Below, one piece after another: positions 11,464-22,100 of a stretch of DNA of 61,825 bases (position 1 is the stretch's first letter; every line of letters starts with the position of its first letter). Both the position numbers and the translations under genes were made by a program. The notes under the pieces were generated by a model, which was given only the letters and a program-made list of their open reading frames with translations, made no database searches and was not told the origin of the DNA. The stretch lies in the NCBI GenBank assembly GCA_038093975.1, contig JBBPTG010000147.1, forward strand, positions 1 through 61,825. Direction: 5' to 3'. Source of the stretch: Chalciporus piperatus. Taxonomy: Eukaryota > Basidiomycota > Agaricomycetes > Boletales > Boletaceae.

Positions 11464-13223
11464 CTACCAGGGGTGTGGTGCATCGTGCAAGTCTAGTTGA
11501 CTCAGGGTAGGTATCAACGACGTGAACTCTTCCCGCCCCAACTCGGATACGTTCTCTGCATGGATCTCGAGTGTCTCGAGTGGACAGTTTGATTGAGAAA
11601 AGAACTCCTTGAACGATGTGTGTGGCCAGTCTGCGAATCCGATCGTGAGGATGAGATGGCGCAAACTGGGCAATGTCAACGCCTTCAGAAGTATATCGAT
11701 GGACCCCCCGTGATTGACGCGAAGGGCCAGAGAGCTAAGTATGTGATGGGCGGGGGGAGTATAGTGGTCCCCACCAATCATGACACTCATTGATACAGCT
11801 AAGTCTTCAAGCTGAGGACAAAACTGGAGTGGCATTAGGCAACATAGTGTGCAAGAGCGAACGTCCAGCCTGAGGCAGGTCAGCCCCGTCCACCCAGGAT
11901 TGAAGAGCGTGAAAAGAGCGTGAGCCTGGGTGGAACTCCAGGGATAAAAATCTTCAAAGGTCATGTCGACTATACGACGCCCATCCGGCAAGGACCCCTC
12001 TGGCGTGGAAATACCATCGAAAACAGCACTGATATCTTGGCTGTCGACTAGCAGGCGACGCAAATTTGGGAATATCAGGGTGTGCAGAGGTGAAACTGTG
12101 GAGCGAGTCCCGCGCTCTATGGCCAACACGCGTAGTTTCGAATGTGTCAGTGTGATAGGGTTGTCAGGACCGTGAATGAAGACAGGGGAGAAGACGAAGA
12201 TCTCCAGATTGGGACACGTTTGCAGGAGGGTCAAGAAGATGGTATTGTTGACAGGTTGTGGGTCCTTACTGAACGACACCACGAGGCGTGTGAGGTTCGG
12301 CCATCCTGAATTGAAGAAAGCCGAAGTCTGCGTGGGGAAGGCAGGGGATGCCATGACGAGAGTGTGAAGGCGGGGGCGCGATTGGGTGACTGATATGCTT
12401 GGACTTGGGGCTTGAATATCGAGACGCTCCAGATTAGGAACATCCGCAAGCAAAAGATCCAAACCATCAGCAGACTCAGAGGTAATACTGAGGGCTGTGC
12501 ACCGACTGGTGTACAGCCGCGAGAAGTCTCTGAGAAACTGTGGATTCGAGACTGTCAAGCTGATATGAAGTGAAAGCGGGCAGTGACCCGAATTCCAGAG
12601 CCAGTGTTTGTAGAGGGAATGCAGTCCCTCCCGGTCCCGACTAATGTCTGCGATAGACAACGAGCACCACAATCTCGGGGTGCCAAGCGCGACCTCTCGC
12701 CATCCCCGACAGATCTGTGTCAACAACAACGGCGCGTCTTCTATATCCAAGGTGAGGTACGTGATATCGGGCAAACATTGCATGAAGATATGGCTGAGCA
12801 CATCTGCAGGGAGGCGGCGGATACACGACATGAAGCCCTTATGCATCTTCATGGAGGACACGATCTGCTTGCGTTTGTGGCTGAGTTTGCGAACAGTTGA
12901 TTTAATTTGCTTGAGGATGGTGCCAATGACCTTGAGATCCTCCTGACACTTGGTCACGATGTCGCGCATCGGGGGGATCTCCATGTCCGAGGCGGCATAG
13001 TTTGAGGTAGAGTACTTGGAATACGGGGTGTCGATGGATGGAAACAGTGACTGTGGTGTGCCTCATCAGAGTTTTCATGATGTGGGGAGACAGATACCAG
13101 ATACTCACGCTCGACAGACAACTCGAATCAAACGCCTGGAGCTATTGGCAGATTGTATAACAGAACCGTAACAAGTTGTTTGACTAGAATACTCACTGCT
13201 CGAAGCAGGTCTTCAACCGACAT
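11464..13223 (-). CDS. F-box/leucine-rich-repeat protein (copy B)
   Basis: Probable substrate receptor of an SCF (Skp1-cullin-F-box) ubiquitin ligase. Three exons: 13223-13197 (MSVEDLLRA), 13141-13109 (LQAFDSSCLSS) and 13050-11464, giving 548 residues. Exon 3 starts with a Ser/Tyr-rich linker, then a coiled stretch (residues about 40-75), then the F-box-like motif 'CIRRLPADVLSHIFMQCLP' with the W in 'RLWCSLS'. The remainder is about a dozen irregular leucine-rich repeats such as 'PNLERLDI', 'PNLTRLVVSF', 'PNLEIFVFSP' and 'PNLRRLLVD', ending 'LPSLRHLILTI..CPLETLEI..LSQLDLHD'. Length and order match the other family members. The frame is intact. It lies just downstream of the DUF6593 gene on the same strand, as in the decayed module at 1-3300. 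Targets are unknown. Confidence 0.85.
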
Positions 13224-13363
13224 TTCTTGTTAAATGCCTAGTAAAATGACTGGATGGGTTTTGGATTTTCGAGGTCTATGGTAGTCTGCAAGAGGCCGAA
13301 CGTGAAACGTTTGAACAGGAGTTTGTCGGTGAGGTTACCATGAGGTGTACACGACTCGGACTT

Positions 13364-13380
13364 CGGTGTACAGCCACGCG
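13364..13380 (-). promoter_or_regulatory. Conserved upstream motif of F-box/LRR copy B
   Basis: CGCGTGGCTGTACACCG on the minus strand, about 141 bp upstream of the start codon at 13223. It is identical to the motif of copy A. Role inferred from conservation. Confidence 0.45.
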
Positions 13381-13568
13381 CCGATTGCGCTCCGAGAGAG
13401 ACTCGGATCCTGAGACTCGGATGTCACAGGATACTACAATTTTAACGGATTACTGTAAGCCATGTACATGGACGCCTGAAGATATACTATTAAGGACTAG
13501 TAGGTGCTATATACGATACCGAGATATCATGGGTCGGACGTCGACCCTTCTCAAGGAATCCAAATGTC

Positions 13569-14230
13569 TCAAGGACCACCCCCTGATGCCGCTGCGTTGC
13601 GTTGCCTCGTCTCTTTGTCCATGCGCAATTTCTCCACATAGATGAAGGTAAGAACGATGAGATCTAACATATGCTCTGCTTGAGGCGCGATCTCCAGGTA
13701 TGCCTTCCTCCTCTTTCCTATAATCCCGAGGGTAGCTCGGTGGTATCGCGCAATTTCGGATTGCGAACCATCGTTTAGGGAAAGCTGAAGAACTGATCAG
13801 CGGATTGTAATATCAACCTGGTCGTGACTCACCACCACGACTCTGCTGTGCATGTCCCATCGAAAATTACGACCATCGGGCCCTGTGAACGTTCGCTTTC
13901 TAGATGCCTGCGTCAGTCCTTCCTTGAAGGATCCGTGTTGATAGACGTTAACCTTCCAAAGAACCCGTGCCTCGGCATGAAGACGTTGGACTCTAACGCC
14001 ATCCCTCCGATCTTGAATACCGATGACCCCCAAAGGTTCCAATCAATCTGGCCCATGATTTCGATGGGGTCGTCCATCTCGAAGTTGCCCGGGCTCGGAG
14101 CTTTCTGACGACTAATGGTAGTCGTACGTGTTCCGAGACGGAAAGGGGTGTGGCTTTTGAACACGGGTAATTCATGTTCGTCAGTGAAGACGGTATCGCG
14201 GACGTGTTCCGAGCTGAGAGTGAGTATCAT
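13569..14230 (-). CDS. DUF6593 domain protein (copy 2)
   Basis: This is the partner of the gene at 1386-2047 with the same three-exon structure: start MILTLSSEHVRDTVF at 14230, intron 1 with donor GTTAAC and acceptor CTAG, second intron GTGAGT..TTCAG, stop at 13569. The product is about 185 residues with the same landmarks ('FRLGTRTTTI', 'RTFTGPDGRNFRWDM', 'HMLDLIVLTFIYVEKLR'). Differences from copy 1 are scattered (for example DEH/SEQ, NLW/HCW), and there is a small insertion (APSPG against ASPG) that keeps the frame. Donor GTTAAC is weaker than the GTAAAC of copy 1. The gene is divergent from the WD40-TPR-HET gene, about 790 bp between starts. Function unknown. Confidence 0.85.
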
Positions 14231-14274
14231 GGTAAGTTATATTGAGCGTGTAGCGGGAATGTGGAAGTCTATTG

Positions 14275-15018
14275 TTGTGAGTTAAGGGGGACGCAAGCGT
14301 CCTTTTAACTTGTTGGAATGAGCCACGTTGAAGCTTCGTGCTAACCTTTCCCAGCCCGCAGAGAAGGCAGTGCAGGTAAACAATGCGATTTTAACGATTC
14401 TTGACTCGACGTTTCGAGGAGACGGTACTGTGGTGTCCGTAGTTGCTGAGGGGACAGTACGCTTTCACGTAACCTCTCACCCACTCGAGGATTGCTGTAG
14501 ACTGCGCAAACCAAACGCTGGCGAATGAAAGTGGGACGTATTCAGCCACATCAGTGCCATCCTGGACAGCCATCCTAGTCGAGATATTCTGATGCAGCAC
14601 GTGGCAATGAAGGTTTCTAATGGAAAGGTGTTTGCTTGCCTACCCCATTTCCTGATCCGTGACGAACGGTTCAATCGTGATTCCGCAGGGCCGTGGGGGC
14701 GGAATGACTGTCTTGATGCGACTCTTGGGTCCACCTAGGGGACACTACACCAGCGACAGCGCAGTGGGAGGCCTTGAGCTGAATCAGGCTGTTTCGAACA
14801 GTGTAGTATCTTCGAATTACAGTTGCGAACAATTTCAAAGATAGAGTGGACTCAGAGGAGTTGGGAGGCAAGCGCCCAACGTAAAAAAACACGTGAGGCC
14901 TGTGTGAACTGATCCATGCATCTTCACAAGACGAGCTCTGCGTCGAGCTCTCCATATCCGCTCTGCGAATCCTGCTCGTAGTAGGCGAGATTGATGACTA
15001 CCTCGTCCAAGATGACCC
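14275..15018. repeat. Divergent promoter region and repeat between DUF6593 and HET-fusion genes
   Basis: This region copies 2100-2830. It holds the 5' flanks of two divergent genes. At the right end, about 14925-15008 could be an additional upstream exon of the WD40 gene: it reads 'DELCVELSISALRILLVVGEIDDYLV' up to a GTGAGT donor. No phase-consistent splice to the WD40 frame was found, so I did not include it. Confidence 0.45.
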
Positions 15019-18000
15019 GTGAGTGGTGCTGTTTCGCGATTCGGTAAGGTACTGACCGCGCAGCAACTTGAAGAGGACAAACTCGCCATAGAGGGTCGTC
15101 AAAATATATACGCAGTCGCGCTCTTCCCACATGCGAAGCGTGTGTTGAGTGGGGGTCGTGATGGAGTACTTCGACAATGGGATCCAGGTTTAAGTCACGG
15201 CCATCAAATTGAGACAGGAATGCGGGTAAACGGAGGAATCAAGTGCATCGCCGTCTCAGATGACGGAAGATGGATCGTTGCTGGAACATGGAATGGGGAG
15301 GTGACAGTCTGGAGGGCGGCTCCCCACCGACACCTGTACGAAAAGGTCGCGGAGATGAAGCATCAGAGCTGGGTGTTGGCAATCGACATCTCACCGAATT
15401 CCACGAAGATCGTGACAGGATCAGAGGACAACACGGCCGTTGTCTGGGATATCAAGACCGGTCGACGGGTCTCTACCTTGAAGCACAGTAACTGGGTATG
15501 GGCCGTCAGATTTTCTCCCGACAGCACCCGTATCGCGACCTACGCAAAGGGTTCCCCAATCACAATCTTCGGGATAGACGGCACACCACTCCTTCGAATC
15601 CAGCAGTACATCAACACAGACTTCAAAAGACCAAAGACAGTCCTCGATTGGTCAAGTAACTGGCGCCTCTTCTCTGCTTGCAAGGGCGTAATCACTTGCT
15701 TTGACTCATCCACAGGATCCATTCTGGCGAAATGGCTAGCTCACCGGGATGATAGTGATACGTTCGTCGTTGCAAGTCGGAGGAGCAAACTCCTCGTATC
15801 GTGGCAAGTTCACACCATCGCATTTTGGGACACATCCACGTTCGTTCAGATCGGGCCAGTCCTCAAACCAGACCTACCAATACAGTCCATCTCCATCGAT
15901 CCCCACGGGGTCCATCTCGCGATCAATGAGCGGGACAATACAATCACCATTCGAGATCTCAGAAAGATTCTCCCAGAGTGGTTCCTTAGCATGAGCCATC
16001 CGCCACAGGAAAATCCGGGGGGAACGTCCTCCACTGCACAGAGTATATTAGAACATGAATTCCGTGCTCGTGTCGAGCAGAGTACCGTTAAAGACGTTGA
16101 ACTTTTCAGCGCTTTCGTAAGTCATATAATTTAGCATTACTATTATTTCTCGTCTGATCGCTTTGTTCTCGCCAGTCCACACCTCAATCTCCGCAAGACA
16201 ATAGCACCAGATGCATGAAGCAATGGGCGAACGCAAAGCTGAGTCAGGGTTCGTGGAAGGACGCGTTGAGTTCCGCCACCGAGGTATTCATCACTAAATC
16301 GAGTTCACATATTCAGGCTGACTCCTTGTTACCAAGCTCGATGGGGTCCCTACTATCGTAGTATACGAATCCATATGCGATGCCCTCGAGGAAGCTGGGC
16401 GCCTGACTGAGGCGACGGGATGCTTCCACAGGATGGAGATCGAGCTTGAAGGGGACACAATACAAAGCGAACACACGACATGGTCCCTCGGTGAGTCATT
16501 TCTTCGACCTCCAGTCATGCTCGCTGAGCCTCCCGCAGATTTCAAGCGCCGGCTCGAGAAGCTCGCAGATGCCGTGACAGTTGCCCACGTGCAGGACGAA
16601 GCCGACTCTTTGCACCCAACTGTCCTGTCCTCCGATCAAGAAAGCTCGGTAAATCTTCACATAAAGCGGAGCAAGGAACGAGCCTCGGAGGGGAAGTGGG
16701 AGGATGCTATCAGCGATGCAAATATGGTATGATTATATTCCTCGCGTAATCTAACGTCCGCTGACGTAGCCCCATCAGGCGATCTCGCTCGTGCCATCCT
16801 GCCCATGGGGATACGATGCCAAGCGTGCAGCACTGCTCGGAGCAGGGCGCTATGATGATGCTGTGCTGGCATACAAGACTATGTTCTGGGTGCTCTCGAG
16901 ATCACCCGATCCAGAGATTCATTGCAAGTTATACTTTCTCTTTTGCATCGAAACACCACTGATTCCACATACATAGCGCTCCGTAGCAACTATGTCAGTC
17001 CATCAAAGATAGAGGAGCGGACCCTTGATGCAGCTCAGCGGACAGTCCGTGGTTTGCCAGGGGCTCTCATTCACACCACCACTGGACGTATTTGGCAAAA
17101 AAACCAGCAGGCAACTGCGTTTCTATCGTCACCGGCCTACAAGAAGCTTGTCGCTTCAATGACGACCGAGATTGACAACCAGAAGATAGAGGAGGAGGTT
17201 GTGCAATACTACAAATATGCGATGCTATCCCACGTGTGGGAGGGCGACGAACCGCTCCTCCAAATGGTCGAGAACATTTCCGTCTACGAGTTGCCCGAGA
17301 CGCTCACAAACGTCAAGTTGCAAGAATTCTGCAAACTGATGCGGGCCGCCGGGTTTACTTGGGCGTGGTCTGATACGTGCTGCATTAATAAAGAGAATCA
17401 GGTGGTGCTGCAGGAGTCAATCGTTGCAATGTTCAAGTGGTACCGTGGTTCCGCCCTCACCATCGTTTTCCTCCGTGGCATATCTCCATTCGGCTCTCTT
17501 TTGGACAGCAGGTGGATTCATCGTGGATGGACTTATCAGGAATACGTCGCATCCACAGATGTTAGGTTCTATGCGGAGAACTGGACTCCGTATCGCAACC
17601 TTCCCATAACAACCAACCACAAAGAGCACCCCGATATCATCTCGGAGATGATGAAGGTGACGGGTGCGCTTACATCCTTTGTGCGTGCACTGGAGCAAGG
17701 CCCAGAGCATATCCGGGAGAAGCTCTGCTTGGCGGCAACGCGTCAGACGACGCTAGCGGAAGATGCTGCGTACTCATTGCTCGGTATCTTCTCGGCCTCC
17801 ATTCCAATCATTTATGGAGAGGGGGAAAGCGCTGCAATCGGTCGCCTGTTGGGGCACCTTTTGACCGCTTCGGGCGACGCAAGTATCCTCGCGTGGACCG
17901 GGGAGTCTGGGGGACTCAATAGCTGCTTCCCAGCACAGATCACGGTATTCAGCGAGTTGGCAACTTCACATCTTCCCGCACCACTCAGTGACGTTGAGAT

Positions 18001-18613
18001 GGACTCGATCGTCGAGGAGCTACAAAACTCTTTGCTCGATCGTGACTTGGTCGCGAAACTGTATGACCGACTACAAGGCCTCTCGTTGCCGTCATTCGCA
18101 TCCGATCGCATCAAGCTTCCTTGCATCGTGTTCGAACTACCACCTCTCACAGGCTATGAGACGGAAACGGGCTTCGTCTACGATGTGGAAACTGTCCCTT
18201 TTGGAAAAATCGAGATAGAAACAGCAGAGTTTCTTGACCTGGATTCACTTTATCTCATCCACCCTTGGCTTGGGGCGCTGCTTGGGCATCAGCTCGGGAA
18301 GAGCAAGAGGCCTAAGAAACGTGCCCCCATGTCACCTACTTTGCAGGACGAAGAGGGCGGCACCGATGACAAAGCTTCGTCACGTCGTCGACCTCTCCAG
18401 CTCCCAGCAACTAGAGCACCACAAGTGGACAAGCATGTACGAGCATTGCATCTCATCGCTCGTCTCAGACAGCCATTCAGTGCCCTGTTGGTTGCGGACA
18501 TGGGTCAGCACTACAAGCGGATTGCTGCGGATGCACTGATCACAGTTCGGGTGAAAGAGGATATGCCATTGACTGATTTGATAGATAACGCGCGTGTAAT
18601 AGATATTCGGTAG
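15019..18613 (+). CDS. WD40-TPR-HET fusion protein (NLR-like / heterokaryon incompatibility)
   Basis: Six exons: 15019-16116, 16176-16283, 16337-16490, 16539-16726, 16779-16923 and 16977-18613, joining in frame to about 1109 residues. Residues 1-360 form WD40 blades ('VLSGGRDGVLRQWD', 'WIVAGTWNGEVTVW', 'IVTGSEDNTAVVWDI', 'HTIAFWD'). Residues about 366-520 are helical TPR-like repeats ('WANAKLSQGSWKDALSSA', 'KRSKERASEGKWEDAISDA', 'PWGYDAKRAALLGAGRYDDA'). The HET domain follows at about 590-720, with AMLSHVWEGDEP, WAWSDTCCIN, MFKWYRGSA and RGWTYQE. HET proteins trigger cell death on non-self recognition in filamentous fungi, and the repeats would be the sensor. The last intron uses a GC donor (16924) rather than GT. 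The true start may lie in an upstream exon. A broken copy lies at 2740-3297. Confidence 0.85.
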
Positions 18614-19182
18614 TGCTCAAATTGCCAATGTATGACATCAATCTCGAGTGAACCGTGGTTTCCAGAGCCTGCATTTTGTCGAGTCATTGTTGTCGTAGAA
18701 AACAGCTTACAGGCTAAAAAAAAATATAAGCCAGAGGCCCGCGGTCATCAGGGGTCGGGCACAAATGCCAGGGTCCTTTCCCTTCGTGGAGTCATTTCAC
18801 GACTCTCAATCGCTAGCCCAGCTGAATGCGGCAGCACCTCACGGCCATTCACATAATGGGAAGTGTGGATCTCGGTCACCACAGTTTTGCTTTATCCTTG
18901 GGCGACTGGTTCCCAGAAATGGGATGATTGAATCTTCAATCTACACAGGATTCTCGTGACACTTCGCGAGAAGTTACGGAACCGGTGATTCTTGCGCCCA
19001 CGCCCACGACGTCGAATTGAAGACATCGTAACCCACCCATTCGTCCTTGCGGGAGCATATCAGCACTCTATATAAACCACTCTCGAAAACTAACAACGGG
19101 ACTAAACGAAGCAAACCCCGTCGATTGAGTAAGTGAGGTGCTCACATTGCACAAACGACAGCCATAAAATAAACCAAGGCTC
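18614..19182. other. Intergenic; nothing recognised
   Basis: This stretch holds the 3' flank of the HET-fusion gene and plain sequence up to the left target-site copy of the hAT transposon. There is an A-run at about 18716-18723. No gene, repeat pair or RNA was found. Confidence 0.5.
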
Positions 19183-22100
19183 AGTGCGCATAGTGATGGA
19201 GCGGTCAGGTCCTGAACGCCGGTTCGAACCGGACTTTTCCAGAACCGAACGAATGTTCGGTTCACGGTCCGCTCCTCAGGGTGAACTGAACGTGAAGGTG
19301 CGCTCACGTTCACTGGTTGTAGGATTTGTGCTTTGCGTTACGAACTCGTCCGAACGCGTTCGAACGCCAAGTTGCTGACCCAAAGTAGCACTACAGTAGT
19401 ACTAGTTCTCAATCCTAACCTATAGTCGGGCCGGGTGGATTGCCTGTTTGCCAGTGTTTGGTGTACCTCGCAAGGAACTTGCGGCTCGAGAACACTGCAA
19501 CTCGAAACCAAAAGTCACCAATACCACAGCGGTTCTTTGCTATGCCAGAGCAGAATTCAACCTAATCCAAGTGTTTCTCTGCCGGACAACCCGAACAAAC
19601 GAACATGTGGTGCGAGATAGCGGCCTCGATGCTAATCATCTAACGAACACACAGAAAGACCCATGCAAATCACCACCGAAGGCTCGTGTTTGTCCTCGGC
19701 CCCTCGTATCTCGAGCTAATGACAAGCCTCTGCTCGTGTATAAAGGTGAGCACTTGAACCGCCTCAATCCCGCTCACAATCACTCCCACAATGTCGTCCG
19801 ACTCCGGCTGCGCAGTTGGTCTTGATGGCCAACTGCTGGACGCTTCTCAGATCCAATTCTTCCATGACGTCGACGATGATGTCCCGCTTCCACCTGCCGC
19901 TTCCACTAGTACCTCTGGGCTTAAGCTGAGAATTCCTTCTCGTGCTACCAAGATTGCTGGTAGTCGTCGTGCTGACCGTGTTCCCAAGCCCTCTAAGCGT
20001 GTAACCGATCCCAACAATGTCATCGGATTTTCTCACATTGGCTCCGGCAAACGCAAAGCCGCATGCGCTGAGCTCAGTAGCCAGGATGAAGCAGACGCAC
20101 ACGATCACTCTCGCAGTCGGTTCACGTCGGAGAGCATTCAGGGGACGGAGTTTCCACCCGATACTGACACCAATCTGTCAGATGGTCTCGCCATAACTGA
20201 TGGTGGAAACGAGTCTGATGAGAAAGATATGGAAACTGCTGCCTTGGGTGATGTGGACCGTGCTGTGAGTCTCGGATCTCGTTTTAGAACCACTGCTGAT
20301 ATTGTCCTTATAGGCAATGGCTCGCCCAAAGTCCGAACGCACTGCCGATGTGCAAACTGTCTTTACGCCGGGTGAGTTGATGAATCCCGACACGAAACAA
20401 AAGGAAAAAGGACATTGGTGTAATATCTGCAGGTAAATATTTAGACTTCCTGTCTGTTCGATCTAATTGTGCGGGTGTAGAGAAAAAGGTATCCCCGCTA
20501 AGCACGCATTCCTCAAGGGAAGTGTCTCATCTTTGCGTAGTCATATAGCCAGGTATGTGATGCAATGTAGGCCTTCATGACGATCTTGACAACCATCCTT
20601 ATTAGGCACAAAGATCATGTGTTGGCATACAAAAGCCGTTGTACTACAGCAGGAATTGCGCTGCATCCTCGAGCATTGCCGAAAGACGATAAAAGGTCTG
20701 TCCTGATTGTAATGTTGCTGCTAAACATGTATTTGATAATCGTCATGTCAGTACTGGTCCCATACAGACAACATTGGACGCAAGCTTGGTGCAGCAACCT
20801 CAAGTTCCAGCTTTTACGACAGCTGGACTACTTGACTATATTGTTGAGCTCATTGCGACAGAGGATAAGGTAGGTTGTAGGTCCCCTAATCTGCATGCTT
20901 ATTGGACTAACTTAATTAGGCTTTCTTGCTTGTTGATAAGGGACCATTTCGTCGGTTGTTACAATATGTACGCCCTAGTCTAGCCGACAAAGATATTCCA
21001 CGTCGTAAGAAGGTTCGCGAGGAGATTGTGAACAGGGCTAAGCTCGTTGAAACTCAAATCAAGGAACGTCTGAAGGTACAAGTCATTCGTTGTGATGATC
21101 ATGCGATTACTTCTCACCATCATTATATGCAGAACGTGGATGGCCGTGTTTCATTTACTTTTGATGCATGGACCAACGACGCTCATGATCCGTACTTATC
21201 TGTCACTGGCCATTATATCTCCGCTCCCCAAGCAAACCCCCTTGAGTGGGAATTGCATTCTGAACAATTGGCATTCAGTCCCCTTGAAGGCAAACACTCT
21301 GGTGTCAATATTGCAAAAATCATTACCCGCGTGATTGATCACTACGACATCCGGAAAAAGGTGAGTACATACTGTATACTTTTGCATCATCTTACCTGCC
21401 CTGTTTTCAATACATAACCTGACTTGCCCATAGGTTGGATGGTTTACGGCTGATAACGCATCAAACAATGACACAGCAATCAAGGCCTTGGCGGAAACCA
21501 TCCCTGAAGCGAGAATTGGCAACCATAAAGAGAGACGCATCCGGTAAGCTATTTTTATTTGTAATATGTAGTCGCTCACGTACAACATAGATGCATGGAG
21601 CATGCTATACACCTATCCGTTAGCCATTTTATCAACGAGATATCGCCAACCTCAAGAGCTCAGCTTGCCCGAAAGCTTAAAGCGGCAGCAAGGAAGCTTG
21701 AGGAAGCCCAGGAATCCAACACAATTGACCTGGATGCACTCGAGAATGAGGTTGCGGCTGCTATACATGACTGCGAGCAATCCGACGAGTCAGATGACGA
21801 TGTGTCCGACTTCAATGTCGCTGATGCGTTAGGTAAAGCATTGGCACTTATTACGCAGGTACGTTCTTGCAGTTCTGTCATGCAATCCGTAGTGTAACTA
21901 ACATCTTGGAGATTCGAAAATCTCCTCAGGCACGAACGTTTTTCCGCGAAACATGTGAGGAGGTGCCAGTGAATGTTCCAGTCCTTCAGTTAGTTGAGTG
22001 GGTCCGTACCTGCTGGGCATCACTCTTCTTCTGTCTAGATCGTTTCCTGAAGCTCCGTAAGGTGCGTATGACGAAAGCCATAATTATATATATTCAAACT

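Larger units (their letters stand above)
13190..15480. repeat. Module duplication, intact copy
   Basis: Partner of 1050-3297. Here the outer genes continue as complete F-box/LRR (to 11464) and WD40-TPR-HET (to 18613) genes. Confidence 0.85.

Noticed and set aside
11593..12900. Several plus-strand frames inside copy B
   Set aside because: Shadows of the long minus-strand LRR exon.
14925..15008. Upstream exon of the WD40-TPR-HET gene
   Set aside because: It has a good GTGAGT donor and plausible protein, but no acceptor gives a matching phase to the WD40 frame; left as uncertain.
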